Assembly (NCBI GenBank): GCA_005408345.1
Contig: SEMN01000056.1
Span: 1,426,001-1,490,000 of the forward strand
DNA from: Macquaria australasica
Lineage: Eukaryota; Chordata; Actinopteri; Centrarchiformes; Percichthyidae
Direction: 5' to 3'
DNA length: 64,000 bases
Below, piece after piece: positions 1 to 12,362 of the stretch. The number at the start of each line of letters is the position of its first letter. Position 1 is the stretch's first letter. The notes under the pieces were generated by a model that worked only from the letters and a program-made list of their open reading frames with translations, had not been told where the DNA came from and ran no database searches. The translations under genes were made by a program, and so were the position numbers.

Positions 1-3000
1 AGTTTGAAAAAGCAAAGCTTTCATACAGATTGCGTCTCGACACCCCTTCCTTTTGTTTTTTAATGTTGTCCTTAACAGCGTTGCGTGTAAACCAGAGTTT
101 AAAGACTCAGAATAGGAGGCAAACTTTTCTTTTGCAAAATTCTGTGCTCTTATTAATTTAAGCCATGTCTACAAACAGTCACAAAACAACATTCAGTACA
201 TGTGATTTCTTTTTACACAAATGCGTTTTATTTACTTATTTTATACTTTCTCATTTGCTCGTTTAGGAGCAGATCCAAGTAAAAGGCTCGCACAGCAGAG
301 CCCTTCAGATGTTAACAACCGCTATGATTTGTGTTATTCATGAGACGCCCCTTACCAGTCTTTACCAATTTCTTTCAGGATCAAACACTCCCTCCCTCCC
401 TCCCTCTCCCTCTTCCATCTCCCACTCCCCAATTCTCGATTCCATCATCTCTGCACATCTATCCCTTACCCCAAAGACTATGGTCCTTGACATAGGGAAA
501 CACACATTCAATTATCCATGGCCTCATATTTCACTTAAATACTAGCACTGTACCACACCTCAGGGAGACTCTGTACATGATTTATCCTCCGTTTTCATGT
601 GCCATCTCTTAGGCAGAGACTTATTGCCTCTGTGTCTGCAATATGTATACATTTTGTTGCTAAATCATGGAAGAGTTTAGTTGTGATGTTTGCAACAAGA
701 CATGGTTGTCAGATTGAGGTCTTCTCCCGTAAAAGACATTGCTTGCTTCTGTGGTTTAGATGTACCCGCTGTGTGTTTCTTCCACTTCTAAGAACACACA
801 CTCAGGAAGACACACACTGGCTTTAGATGTTTGCTGTAAGATTTCAATTTCGATAACATTGGAGGCATTGTCAGTCTCTCTTTTACCCTGGTTTTGTTGA
901 CATCTCTACTGATATGTTGGCAAAACGTATAACAGCAGAAAGCCTCTTCGTTAAGTAATGAGTTCATTCAAATTGAATGTTTCAGGCCTGACTACAACAC
1001 ATGGATTTTAATGCTAGGCATTGGTCATTAACAAATCTGTTTGGATCTATTTTGCACCATAAGTAAACATTTGTCTTTAAACAGTGCAGGTCTGCCTACA
1101 CAAGGCAGTGGTTAATAATTGATCTAAGGATTATGTAGTCTTATATCCTAGCTTTTTCCTACTGGTTGTTTGTGTAATGAGAAGAGACTTGTTGGGGCTG
1201 CTGGGGCACTTGTGAAGTATACTCTGCATGTACTGATATTGGCAAAAAAAAAAACTGCCCATGCTTATAAAAGACTTTTCCATAAATTTAGCTCACCTTC
1301 AAAGTGGATGTAAGAAGTACCTTTTGTCGTATTGGTGTACGACCAGGTCTTTCAATTATGCCTACGCATACCATAAACATCTGCATTTAGCTTTCTGCAG
1401 AGATCTCTCCCTCGCAGTCTGACATAATGAGCTGCTGGCCTGCAAGAGCCCTGCACGTGTGATATATTATTTAAGGTGCCCTCGGATCCATAATATTACA
1501 GGCCTACGTCTATCACAAAGTCAAAGTCTGATCTGTTCTGACCTAATTGCATCCGAATCATATGAATAGGGAATAAGCCGTTCTGGAAAGTGACTCTTTT
1601 ATGCCTCACTGCCGCTTTTGAAGATGCTTATTCACTTTAATGAAAACAGTGTTATCCCCCAAAGAAAACAGATGGGCAACTGTGCAGGTGCGTGAGCGTG
1701 CGCATGTGCCTACATCTGAACACGTCTGTTGACTGGCCCGCCTCTTTGCAAGCACATGTGTATGGATGTGTTAGATTTGGGTGACTATTTTATTCTCCCA
1801 TCCTCAACTATTTGTAGGTACTCGTTTCTCTATCTTTTATTCTGCGTATGTGTATGTTTGTGTGTGTACACTATTAGGGGATTTTGGGGTTTGAAGCACT
1901 CAAAGTATGAATAAATGAAGAGCTTTGGCTGTTTGAACACAAGTCTTTGCCAAGAGTGAGGACCCCTCTAGCCTCTGAACCCATCCAGCTGTCCCTCTTA
2001 GCCCTTCTCTCTCAACAGAGACCAAAACACTAGCAGACCAGGCGACGCTCACTCATAACACATCACTCAGGGCTCTCAGAGATGGACATGGGGTAAAGGG
2101 GAGGAGAATGATGGAGAGATATGAGAAGTAGAAGGAAGGGGGAGTGCATTTGTGTGGCGAGAGGAACATCCCTCCTGAGAGATGAATCCATTAAGAGTGC
2201 TTCGCCTTTTAATTAGCAGTATAATTGCCAGGTGGCAGTTTTTTAAGATTTATTTATTTACGCAGGCAGTTTATATTTAGGGCCATATCTCTTAACAAAG
2301 CAGGAGATGCCACAGGCCCACTTACAGCCAAGGCATGGCATGTTGGGATGGTCTACATACTCCAGCAGCAATAGTTAAGTGAATCACCCCCAAGATGCAC
2401 ACACACTGACAGAGAGTCAGAGGAGCAAAGGCAATGCTGGGACTGCTCATTAACCTAGGCATATTAATCACTTGTGCTCTGTGCCTCTGGCCTGGAGGGC
2501 CTATGAGGGTTTACTCCTCATATAAAACACATCGGCAGATGGTCTTAGACTGATAGCACAGCATCTCACCCCACATTTTCCTTTGCAAGACTGTGTTATG
2601 GCGTGTTTTGGTACGTGCATATTGTGTTCAACAGAGATGCGCAGGTGGACATGGTCTAGTTTGGGGTTTCTGAAAAACAGTTAAATATGTGTAATAGAGC
2701 CTTATTAAAGTTTAAAGAAATGAGTGTAGTGCAGAGATGAGCTGCAGGATTTAGGTCAGTGCCGTACAAAGGTCTGCACTGCAGTTTATTAAGAATTTAT
2801 GAGCCTCCTCTGCAGGGCACCTTATGAAAATTCCATCTGAGCAGGCTGGTAAACAAATAATGCTATGTAATTGAGATTTATAATGCAAATGTGTTAGCCA
2901 CTACGTAGCCCATAAATTTCTGATGCTTGCCTGCTCACCACATAAACACTTGCATGTACACATACAAACACATGCACATAAAATAAGGCTTGCATATTTA

Positions 3001-6000
3001 GAGAATGGGCATGTGCTAGCTGTGTGTGGGTTTGTTGTGCAAGCTTTATTCTCATGATGTATACTGACATATGTAGTGTACTTTTCCAATTTGCATTCAA
3101 TCAGTGGAGATTTATGGTGATCCATGGGCTCTGTTGCTGGTCACAGTCTAATCCCAGCTCTGGCCCTGGACGCTTTACAGCAGACAGGGTTGTAAATTAC
3201 CTACTGCAGTGGAGAAGCAAAAATCACCAGGAGAGCCCACAAATTCTCAGCTCAGCAGTTCAAGGGTCAGCTGCAGTTCAGTCCAGCCAAGTGAAGCCCA
3301 CCTTATTTGCTGGTTGAGAAAATGTATCAACTCCCAGTTGATTGTTTTGAAAAGCATTTACCCATGATAATTCAATATTTTAACTTTTTTTTTTTTTTTG
3401 GTCAATCCTGAAGACCCAATAATAGGAGTTTGGTCTTAAAAGAGTTGTCTTTGGTAACCATAGTACTACTAGAGGTGGAGATCCGGTTGAAAGAACATGG
3501 AAAGAACAGCCAAACGTCTTATTGAGATGGTTTTATAAAGCTGTTGGTTCCTTACCTGTGGACTTCAGGAGAGGAATGGATGACTGTGATTTGGGCAGGT
3601 TAAATGGTGTATAGCTATTAAGTGCATCTTTTGAAAGCTTTGAAGGCCTTAGGTATAGTAAATCTGAGGTTTTTGAGCAGTCGGGTATCAAGTGAAGTGA
3701 GTAAAAGGTCAGGCCAAATAAAAGTCAAAGTCTGAATGTCAGAAAGTTAGAAGTATAAATGTTTTACCATGCCTGTTTGTACTTACCTATTCTGTAGCAG
3801 CCGTGTTAAGTTATCAGTTTAGCTTACAAGTACTACAGTGAAATGCCTGACTGACAGGTGCAGCTTGAACATTAAAAATTGATGAGGTGAAAAATTTGAT
3901 AATTGGTCCCTGTGGTTACCTCTAAAGTCAGTCTTTTTGGCTTGCCCCCAGCTTGATTTTCTCGTGTCATACCCGGACTCTCTGTCTGCTTCAATGTCAC
4001 ATTAACATTCCCAAGTGCCGGTGTGATTGAATTGCCCCCACGCAAATATGGAACATCTTTTTAGCAGATGCAGTGAGGAGAGGAGATCTGGCTATCATCA
4101 TTCTGTTTGAAATGGATCTTGATTGATAGACCATGGCAGATTTATATTTGGCCATCAACAGTAACAGAATCAGCACCAGACGGACAAAATCTAATGTACA
4201 GCACATTAACCGTAAAGCCCATTAACTAGGCTGTGCACAGAAAACACCAGCATACTCAACTTCATCAGAGGTCTAACACAGTGCTTTTGAAGTGCTCATC
4301 TATCTTCACTTATACTTTTCAGTCATTTTTCACCATCATATTCACTGCCACTGTTTTCAAGTATTCAATTCTGTTTAATATATTAGACATTATTTATGTT
4401 GCAGTGTATTCATCTTAAACTGTCTATGGACTACAGCTTGGAATTGATCATTTCCTATCCCTGCATAGCCATATCTTCTACTAAAGTTTCCACCTAAAGT
4501 AACACAATGGTTTTTCCAGTGCTTTGTTTCCTGTATCTCCTTAAACTTAGCCATGGATCTCAGTCACACTATTTTTCCCAATGGCAGTCAGCACACTATA
4601 TCTCTACATCCCTGCAACCCCCGTGGCAGTTTTGAGGTGTAATGGCAGATAAAGGTTACAGCTGGCTTCTTGTCCAGAAGGTCCTTTCACAGGTTAGGCA
4701 CAGATAATTATCCACAACCCTCTACCACACACACAAATATCTTGACTTTTTTTTATTGTTGTTTTTCTCCCACTGGTAGATGTTTTATATGACAGAGCAG
4801 TAAAGTTGGTGAAACGTGCTAGCTTGTCCAGATTTGTTTTTTCCCTTTGAGCAATGAAAATCCAGCCACAACACCACACAGTGAAGCTCGCCTGAATAAC
4901 GTTTTTTGTGTTTTTAAGCTTGGCTTTTAACTGTGGCAGGAGAACAAATTGGGCTGTCAGTATGTTATGATGTGGGGTGATTTATAGGTTTGAGCCATAG
5001 TTATCAGTATACTTTTGGAAATAAAAATTCATTCTGTTTAGCTGTACTTTCTCTGGATCTCAAATAACCAGACCAAAAGCCAGAGGATAAAGCAACAGGC
5101 AAAGTCCCTCCAATGAAAACTCTAAGAAAAACTAAAAATCACCTCAGTTAGATCTGAGAATAGTGGGAGTATCACTTTTCTCACGAGAGGAAGTGACTGA
5201 AAAACAAAAGCTATCAGAAAGCCCCTGTGTTCACCTCACCGCCCTGTGGCACTCCCCAACAGGTTGCTGGCGGCAGCATATTAGAATGCTGCCGTGTCAG
5301 TAAATATTGGAAATTGGCATTTCCTCTGGGTGATGTGTCCTGAAAGGTCAGTGCTGGGCGGCGGCAGCAGCAGCACAGTGGCTCTGTCTCTCTCTCTGCT
5401 ATGTTTAATGGAATTCAGCAGAACTGCATGGCATTTCCAATGATGGGACCTGACCTTCCTGATCATCATTTATATCATGGACATTACCTAACACGTAGCA
5501 CAGTGAAATCCTTTTGTTCAACATCCGGCGTTGTCATTCTTATTGCCCCATTTCCTTTTCTTATTTCATGGGCTGTGTGTTGTTAAGGAAAGAGAGATTT
5601 TTGCTTTTGTTTAGACTGTACTCTGAACCTCCTCTAGAGTAACATCTTAAATGCTAAGGTATGCAAAACAAAGGAAGAGCTACCCACACACTTACAAAGT
5701 GAGACCCTCATGAATATGCAATATACTAAGTCATGTGAAGCATTGTTACTTAAGAGACTCAATTAGAAAATTAGAAAAATGATCTGCTACCCTCTGACCC
5801 AACTTTGATGTTTCACCTCTATTTTTCTGAGAAGGCACTTAAAGCCAGCAGAGAAGAGACGAGAACAACTCCACAGGAATCATTGACATTTCTACCTGTA
5901 CCGCTGGCTTCTTTTTGAAAGATGTTGACTCACCTTTTCTATTAGTTTGCCTTAAAAAAATATATACAGAGTTGTGTGATGAAGTCTCTAGTGCCCCTCT

Positions 6001-9000
6001 TCCTGCTTTGCCAACTCTCAATAGTAGCTGACCGAGCAAGGTTAACTGTCGCAGTCCATAACTGGCCACGCAGCAGAGGCTATATCATCAGGCTTGAGGA
6101 ACATTTTACAGCAGCAATCGGACTAGACATATATATTTTTTTTTTTTACAATGATGGGCTCTAATGATTGAAGTCACTATTAGAGGAGAACATCACTCAG
6201 TGGGAAACAAGAGTGATGGTCCCTTTCTTTTTACACACTACAGCAAATTCTGCTTTATGAAATGGAAATTGAATTGTTTAGATAGTGAGGCTACATGTGA
6301 CTTTCAATCAATTATTCATACCATTAAGTATAAAAGCAGAGGCCTCAGGTTTCTTGGTCACATGTGAGTCACCTACTGATACATCTGGTTTCTGGAAATG
6401 TTAACATAGCACAGTGAAGGTAGTCAGCGAGGCACTGAAACGATCAGCTTGTGAATACCACCCAAGTTAATCACACACAGTGCTTCTATTTACATTACCG
6501 AAACAATCCAAGGTGTTCTTGTCTCTTCTCTGTACAACTTATGTATTCACATGTCACAGTCAGAGCAGCCTTGCAGAGTTTCCTGAGTGCTGAGTGAAGC
6601 CAGCAGCTGAGCTGAGTATGAGTACAAGTGATGCTTTCACAGTGCCCTGCTCTCAGCCGTCTGAATGCTTCCCCAAGCCCTCATTAGCATGGCTGCTGCA
6701 TTCAGCCTCATCCCAGGTCTTTGCTATTGCATGTGTGCTTCTGTGTGCATGCGCACACTCACACTCACACACTCTCTCTCTCTTTTACTTACACCCCCTC
6801 CCAACTACAGTTGAATCCTCCTGTCTGCGTCCCGTTTCCCCTGTTGGATTTCTCCCCCTTATTTACTCCGCCATACTGTTCCCCCTCTGGCTCACTCTTC
6901 ATCCCAGTCTTTTCTCCAACTACTTATTTTTTTCTGGTTCTTTCCTCATTTTTATTTTTTATTTTTATTTTTTTTATAAACCTTCCTCCCTCTCCCATTT
7001 TCTCCAGTCTCTTAGCCATGTATTAGTTCTCTCCTGTACGGTGATCATCCCCTCCAGCTCTCTTTCCCCTCATCTCCTCTTGCATACCTTTCTTTAATAG
7101 AATGTCAACTCCTACACTTCCCTCATCGCTACTTAGCCCATCCTTCTATTAATCAGGAGAGGATGGTAGTGAAGACTTAGTCCATTTTATTAATATTGTC
7201 ACAGGATCTACAGTGCTCTCACTAAGGAGTAATTGTAATGGGGTTAGTTGTATTTGTTTTGTGACCTTTTAATTTGTGTTCATGTATGTAAATAGGATGG
7301 GTTTCTTTGAGTACTGTGAAAGGATGTGTTGCTTATGTTTTTTTTGTGTCCATTTTCTACTATAGCACCCTGTCACTCTGATGTATGCTGTGTATGAATG
7401 AGCACAGTTGTGCTGGTTGGGGTGGCTGTATGTCTGGGAGTGAGTGCACTATATTCAGCGGAGCGCTCTACACTCACACCAGGGATCCTGACGCACTCAG
7501 CAGGATTAGACGCATCAGAAGTCCTAGCCTGTTTGAAGTGTCCAAAAACCTTTTCCTCACCTTCTGTGGATTAGTGCACATTGATAGTGGTAATGGTCGT
7601 TATTGAGAGATGTCCACTCTCTGTGTCATATGCTCACTTATAGCCAAACAAAGTGCGTCTTCGTTTTGTCTAGACACATGCAAACAGTCTTAAGTTCTTC
7701 AGCACTGACCTCACCAGCTCCATCCTGCAGAGATTCCATCAATTAAAGGATTGGCTGCTATTACCTCCCTTTCACCTTTCCCTGCTGCCTACAGACTCCT
7801 CCTTCAGACTGCCAAGCTCCTGCAAATACCTGTGTTTTAGCCAATATTTTCTCTTGGCTTGCTTACTCACATTTATCACCCCCTGTGCTTTCCACAGGTA
7901 TAGTTAGTTTTGTAGGTGATGTGTAAAGTTGCCAGCCTCTGATTATCTGTAGCGGAGTCACTCTTGCTGTGTCATGATCATTGTTGACATACCATTTGTG
8001 TGTCAGGTCACTCTGCTGAGATCTACAATCTGATGTAAAGTGTCAGAGCCCCATCAGGGTGTTTACATCTCTCACTTGATGAGAAGCTAAGAAGAGTACT
8101 GTGGCCTAATTACTATGCTGGCAGGGGGCTTGTTTAGCAAACTAGGAAAGGGATTGGAAATGGTGGTCCAATGTAGAACCCAAGTCTAATTATGATGAGA
8201 TGAAATAATTCAAGAAGAATGCCAGTTCTAAATGATGTGCGTTTGTGGGGCTCTTCACACACTGCCACTTGAAAGTGGGTGTTATGATAATTTATTGGAT
8301 TTCTTCAAGTTGCTGATTTTTTTTTATGGCTCCAATGTATTTTGTTTTGTGTTCCTAACTGACTTCTGACAATATCCTTAATTGGCCTTGTTGGAAACGA
8401 GAATAAGAGGCTTTTACAACTTGGTATTGAACCCATGGTCTCAAAATAGTTTTGCCACACATTTTAAGCTTCCTCTCATCCATTGCATGTTTCCCCTGAG
8501 AATTAATTGAATTTATTTAAGCCTGTTTTGAGTGCTTTTCCCACCCTGAGCAGTTTATTTGCACCTTCACACCTAAAGTCATTGTTTAAGTTGTTGGGAT
8601 GGAGGGTTCACAAACTTTGTTCTTGTAAGAACCCAACCTACTGACAGCTGGGATGATGAGTTTTTTTTAATTTTGAAAGCATTTCTTATCTGCGAACAGG
8701 GCTGCTGTTTACACTTTAGATCAAGTATTTTAGTTTCCAAAAAGACCTGAAAGTAATTGATTGACAGCGGTGTTTGCCTCCGAATAGAATTTGCATGCTA
8801 TGTGACTTGTTCGTGCTTAACCCTGTGAAGATGAGTTATCAATCTACCAGGCTGTGGGCGTGCGTTTGTCATTTTGGCTCTGAGCGTGGCCCTAATGTGG
8901 GTGACTACCTTACCTGTCACACTGCTACTAACTCATCTTGATAAAGTGTGAGTTCATTGCGTCTGTAGAATCACATAAATATTCAGATTGAGTAGTGCCA

Positions 9001-9076
9001 GCAAGTGACAAAAACTGATTCATTGTACAACCTGCAAGCAGGTAGTAGCATACCCACAAACCTGTTTGTGCTTATA

Positions 9077-9083
9077 TACTAAC
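9077..9083 (+). promoter_or_regulatory. ctnna1: Predicted branch point, TACTAAC
   Basis: A perfect TACTAAC lies upstream of the exon acceptor, with the candidate branch adenosine at 9082, about 45 bases from the first exonic base. This matches the optimal branch-site consensus and an ordinary branch-to-acceptor distance. It overlaps by three bases the 20-bp palindrome at 9081-9100. Function is inferred from motif and spacing only. Confidence 0.55.
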
Positions 9084-9100
9084 TAATGTGCACATTAGTT
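9081..9100. repeat. Perfect 20-bp palindrome next to splice acceptor
   Basis: The 20 bases centred on GTGCAC read identically on both strands (10-bp half site AACTAATGTG). The palindrome starts inside the predicted branch motif and ends 27 bases before the exon. It contains the only AG between branch point and acceptor (9097-9098). In RNA it could form only a tight hairpin, and as DNA it could bind a dimeric protein; both are inference. Confidence 0.8.
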
Positions 9101-9127
9101 GACACATGTTGTCTTTCTCTCTTGTAG

Positions 9128-9262
9128 TGCCCCGATTCGACCTGTAAGCAGGATCTGCTCGCTTACCTACAGCGTATTGCCTTGTATTGCCACCAGCTCA
9201 ACATCTGCAGCAAAGTCAAGGCTGAGGTGCAGAACCTGGGAGGAGAGCTGGTTGTCTCTGGG
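9128..9262 (+). CDS. ctnna1: alpha-E-catenin, penultimate coding exon (actin-binding domain)
   Basis: This 135-base exon encodes 45 residues, beginning CPDSTCKQDLLAYLQ and ending GGELVVSG. It is flanked by a pyrimidine-rich acceptor (tctctcttgtag) and a GTAAGT donor, and both boundaries are phase 0. Alpha-catenin links the cadherin-beta-catenin complex to F-actin at adherens junctions; this exon codes part of the C-terminal actin-binding five-helix bundle (vinculin-homology 3 region). By alignment from memory to human alpha-E-catenin it covers about residues 767-811. The positions equivalent to actin-contact residues L785, I792 and V796 are conserved as L, I and V (exon residues 19, 26 and 30). 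No frame disruption is seen. The sequence is nearly invariant between alpha-catenin paralogs here, so the ctnna1 assignment comes mainly from the next exon. Confidence 0.97.
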
Positions 9263-10398
9263 GTAAGTTCAACATCATTTTAACCATGGACACACTGTCT
9301 ACAGTCTACTATCTTCATTGTGCGAAAGGCCCCACATTCACTTAAGAATAGTGAAGTGGTTGAAATGGGGTATCAAGTTAAACTATTTTTGAGGACTGGT
9401 TCTTAGTAATGCAGCTTCAAAACTAGCAACTGGCCAATGAAAGAAGAGCAAGAAGACTGAAAGCTGACGCAAACAGTGCAGGTTTCAAAACATTCACAAA
9501 AAAGCATAAAAATGTAAAGTGATGCAGGAAATGGCGTCTTTTTCTGAAGCCTTAAGGATACACACAGTATATTTTGGTGAGAAACAATGATTGTAAACAG
9601 AACTGCGTTTACTTTCAATGAACTCTCCACAGAATACCTTTATTTCCTAGCTAGAAAGATCATTAAATCAAAAGAAAGCATTGGCTACTTTCTAAAGTTT
9701 AATTATCTGGTGTTGCCCAAATAAATTAAAAATATAAAGACTTAATGATATTGGCTGTTGGCTGTGATTAGTTTATGATTCATTCTGTGCACTGTAATTT
9801 ACAGCTTATGTTTTATATAGAAAACAGGTAACAGAAATAATAGCTTTCTCTGTGCTGGAAAGGACTAATGTTGCCTAAATGTTTCCTTTTTACTACTTAG
9901 GATAACACTGTACATGGCCAATGTTTACAGACCCTTTTAAGCATTAATTAACCACTTACTTGCCAGTCCAATTAATTAAAAAAGGTTGCCTCTGTGTACA
10001 AGAAGTAATGAATTCCTCCCTCCTTTCTGTAGGGCTGAAATGAGCCCATGCTTCCAACACTTCCAGTCAAGTGTCACCAGTGTCTCTGAGGCTATTACAT
10101 TGTGGAGATTAAATTAGTGTGACCTTTTTCCATATTCTCAAATTTCTCACATCTGTTGTATGCCAGACAAACTCGGAAAGGTCGCTAATTCTTCCGTACA
10201 TACAACTTGGCTCTTGGTTTTCTCCCAGAAAACTTGCAGTACAAAACTGTAAGATACTAGAAAGACAGGAACAGTTTACTTTCACTCGACAATGGATTAA
10301 AAACATATGTAAATCTGAAAATAACAGACTTTGCTCTCACCATTTTACAAGGCTAACAGTTTCTTTGGTGTTCTCTCCCATCTCTTCCATGTTCTCAG
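9263..10398 (+). other. ctnna1: Last intron of ctnna1
   Basis: This 1,136-base intron is bounded by GTAAGT at 9263 and a long pyrimidine tract ending ttctcag before 10399. Both flanking exons are phase 0, so its removal joins SG to LDSAMS without shifting the frame. The interior is AT-rich. Two overlapping open frames exist but show no coding character. No repeat or RNA gene was recognised in it. Confidence 0.93.
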
Positions 10399-10689
10399 TT
10401 GGACAGCGCCATGTCCCTCATTCAGGCTGCCAAGAACCTGATGAACACAGTGGTGTCCACCGTCAAGGCCTCCTACGTCGCATCCACTAAGTACCAGAAG
10501 AACAAAGGCATGGAGGCCCTCAATATGCCAGCTATCTCCTGGAGGATGAAAGCTCCCGAGAAGAAGCCACTGGTGAAGAGAGAGAAGCAGGATGACGGCC
10601 AAACCAACCGAGTCAAGAGATCGTCTCAAAAGAAGCATATCAACCCCGTGCAGGCTCTGAGCGAGTTTAAAGCCATGGATAGCATCTAG
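10399..10689 (+). CDS. ctnna1: alpha-E-catenin, terminal coding exon and C-terminus
   Basis: The exon begins directly after ttctcag with TTG (Leu, LDSAMSLIQAAKNLM...) and runs 96 codons to TAG at 10687-10689. It encodes the last helix of the actin-binding domain and the flexible C-terminal extension, which modulates actin binding. The strongly conserved core MKAPEKKPLVKREKQ and the tail SQKKHINPVQALSEF are present. The protein ends in AMDSI, as alpha-E-catenin does, whereas alpha-N-catenin ends in DSF. The KREKQ and GMEALNMPA stretch also fits CTNNA1 better than CTNNA2 or CTNNA3. It is about one residue longer than the human exon in the variable DDGQTNRVKR segment. The reading frame is intact. 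The start shown is a splice boundary and not an initiation codon. Confidence 0.97.
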   Translation: MDSAMSLIQAAKNLMNTVVSTVKASYVASTKYQKNKGMEALNMPAISWRMKAPEKKPLVKREKQDDGQTNRVKRSSQKKHINPVQALSEFKAMDSI

Positions 10690-12362
10690 GCTCCCCTATT
10701 TCTGATTCAAGAGAACACAAAATATTGACCAATGAGTTTATATATAGATAGAGCTTGTCATTCTATCAAAAAGAAAAAGTTTTTATCATATTTGTTCCAC
10801 CTTTGCCTTGATGGCTTGTCTGTTTGACCCATTATATTCCTACACTGCCTAAATTCTGTTCCATGAATTCAGGTTTGCTCTAGTCTGTAACTGTCTCTTT
10901 TCTGGAAAATGCAGTTAGAGGGAAATCAACTGGACAAAGGTTTTTTTTTTGTTTGTTTGTTTTTTTTATAGTTCCCATTTCTTCTTTCATCTTTATAGGA
11001 GAAAAGGGGAGTGGATTTCATAGAGATATTATAAGAACTCATTCCAAGAGGATTATTTTGTATTCTAACCAGTTTTATAGTAATACTGCGGGGTCTCTGG
11101 TGTTTTCCACTAATACTGTTTGATTATGGCAAAATACCTTCTGTGCTGCAAATATCAACTATGCAAAATCTCAACCGCCTTGTTTTTAACTTGAGCAATA
11201 AGTGTAGTTCATTTGGATGTGCTGGGCTAACTGGTAAGATTTTTAATATGTTTTGGTTCAGCCTTAAGGAACCAAAGTCAGTATATTTCCACGTGTACCT
11301 GCAATTTTATAACTTACTTTGTTATGCCACTATAAACAGTTCACCTGAGTTTAAACTGATCTTTAAAACTATTTCCAGTGCTGAATGACTTAATGTAGCC
11401 CCTTTAACATTTGGACTGGTAAATGTCATTTCTTTATAATTTAAGAATTCTCATGTTTTTTGTTTTTTTCCTTTTTCATGTTTTTTTCAAACCAAAGGTG
11501 ACGGAGTATTCTTCCAAGCCTTCTGTTTTGCTGCATTGCTGGTACATGTGTTTGATTCTACACTTCAGGCACGGACATCCACCCAGTTCAGTCAAACTTT
11601 GTAAATAAGTCTCAACTCCTCAGAGAACCCAGTGGGCTAAACAATGAGTAGACCCTGTGACAGTACTCTCCAAAGCCAACAAGCTTCATTAACTGTCAAT
11701 GAGACCAAACACCTCCACAATCTGAGGATGTGTCCAAATTGAGGGATCAATATGTTTTCTCTCCACAGCTTAGACGTAGGCGAGGAAAGAAGGGGATTTC
11801 ACTGACTTTAAACTCTTGCTTATTGTTTGTATTCCTTGTCCTTAAGCTTGAACACTAATCAAGATTTCATGTAATGCACAATCTTTATTAAAAAAAAAAA
11901 CTAGAAACAAGTTGGCACGTGGCAGGCTTTAAAATTAATTTTTTTTTTTTTTTTTTAACTTCAGGTAACAACTGTGGGATGTAGTTGCTCTGTGCAGCTT
12001 GTTTTCCAGTCATCCCTAGTGCTGCATAGTGGTGCATTGGTGTACAGCAAGGCTTTGAAATCCTGACGCTTTGGTCTTGGGGCTGAATCTTTGTTGTGCT
12101 TGTTTGACATCTGTGAACTATAGCAGGATGGTTATTTGACAGGTGAATTCTTTTTTACTGTAGAACCAAGCATTTCGAGTGTTTTTCACTACATTTTCCC
12201 TCAGTTTGTCTTTTGCTGTATTTGAGTTTGGATTTGATTCATGAGTGATATCAAACTACTTTGCTGTGGATTTTTTGTTATTGAGAGCTGACCTATTAGT
12301 GCACACGTTTCTTATATTCATGTGCCTGCTTTATACCTTAATAAACAATTGAAATGAAACCA
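10690..12362 (+). other. ctnna1: 3' untranslated region of ctnna1
   Basis: About 1.67 kb lies between the stop codon and the first convincing poly(A) site. The sequence is U-rich with several poly-T tracts (around 10942-10970 and 11939-11957) and one poly-A tract (about 11890-11900), as is common in vertebrate 3' UTRs. Open frames inside it are short and not protein-like. The end point is inferred from the AATAAA at 12340 plus roughly 15-20 bases; no cDNA evidence is available. Confidence 0.75.
12340..12345 (+). promoter_or_regulatory. ctnna1: Poly(A) signal AATAAA of ctnna1
   Basis: The canonical hexamer is followed about 15-25 bases later by a TGGTTTTTTTATTTC tract, which supplies the expected U/GU-rich downstream element. 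This combination is the best cleavage site downstream of the ctnna1 stop codon. Confidence 0.75.

Larger units (their letters stand above)
1..9127 (+). other. ctnna1: Intron of ctnna1 (5' part outside window)
   Basis: This stretch runs up to the acceptor of the first visible alpha-catenin exon, and I read it as a single intron longer than 9.1 kb. I looked for the exon that should precede it, which in alpha-catenins encodes the segment with the MCMIMMEMTDF-like and AGSRMDKLGR-like motifs, and did not find it on the + strand. The open frames present are short, low-complexity or translate CA/CT-rich DNA (for example the frame over 6594-7097, which crosses a pyrimidine-rich tract). Several AT-rich blocks carry homeodomain/POU-like words, notably about 2800-2890. 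No RNA gene or mobile element was recognised. Calling it intron depends on the gene continuing leftward, which the in-frame start of the next exon requires. Confidence 0.8.

Noticed and set aside
6594..7097. 167-codon + strand open frame
   Set aside because: It crosses CA- and CT-rich low-complexity DNA in an intron, and the translation is Ser/Leu/Phe-rich without a domain.
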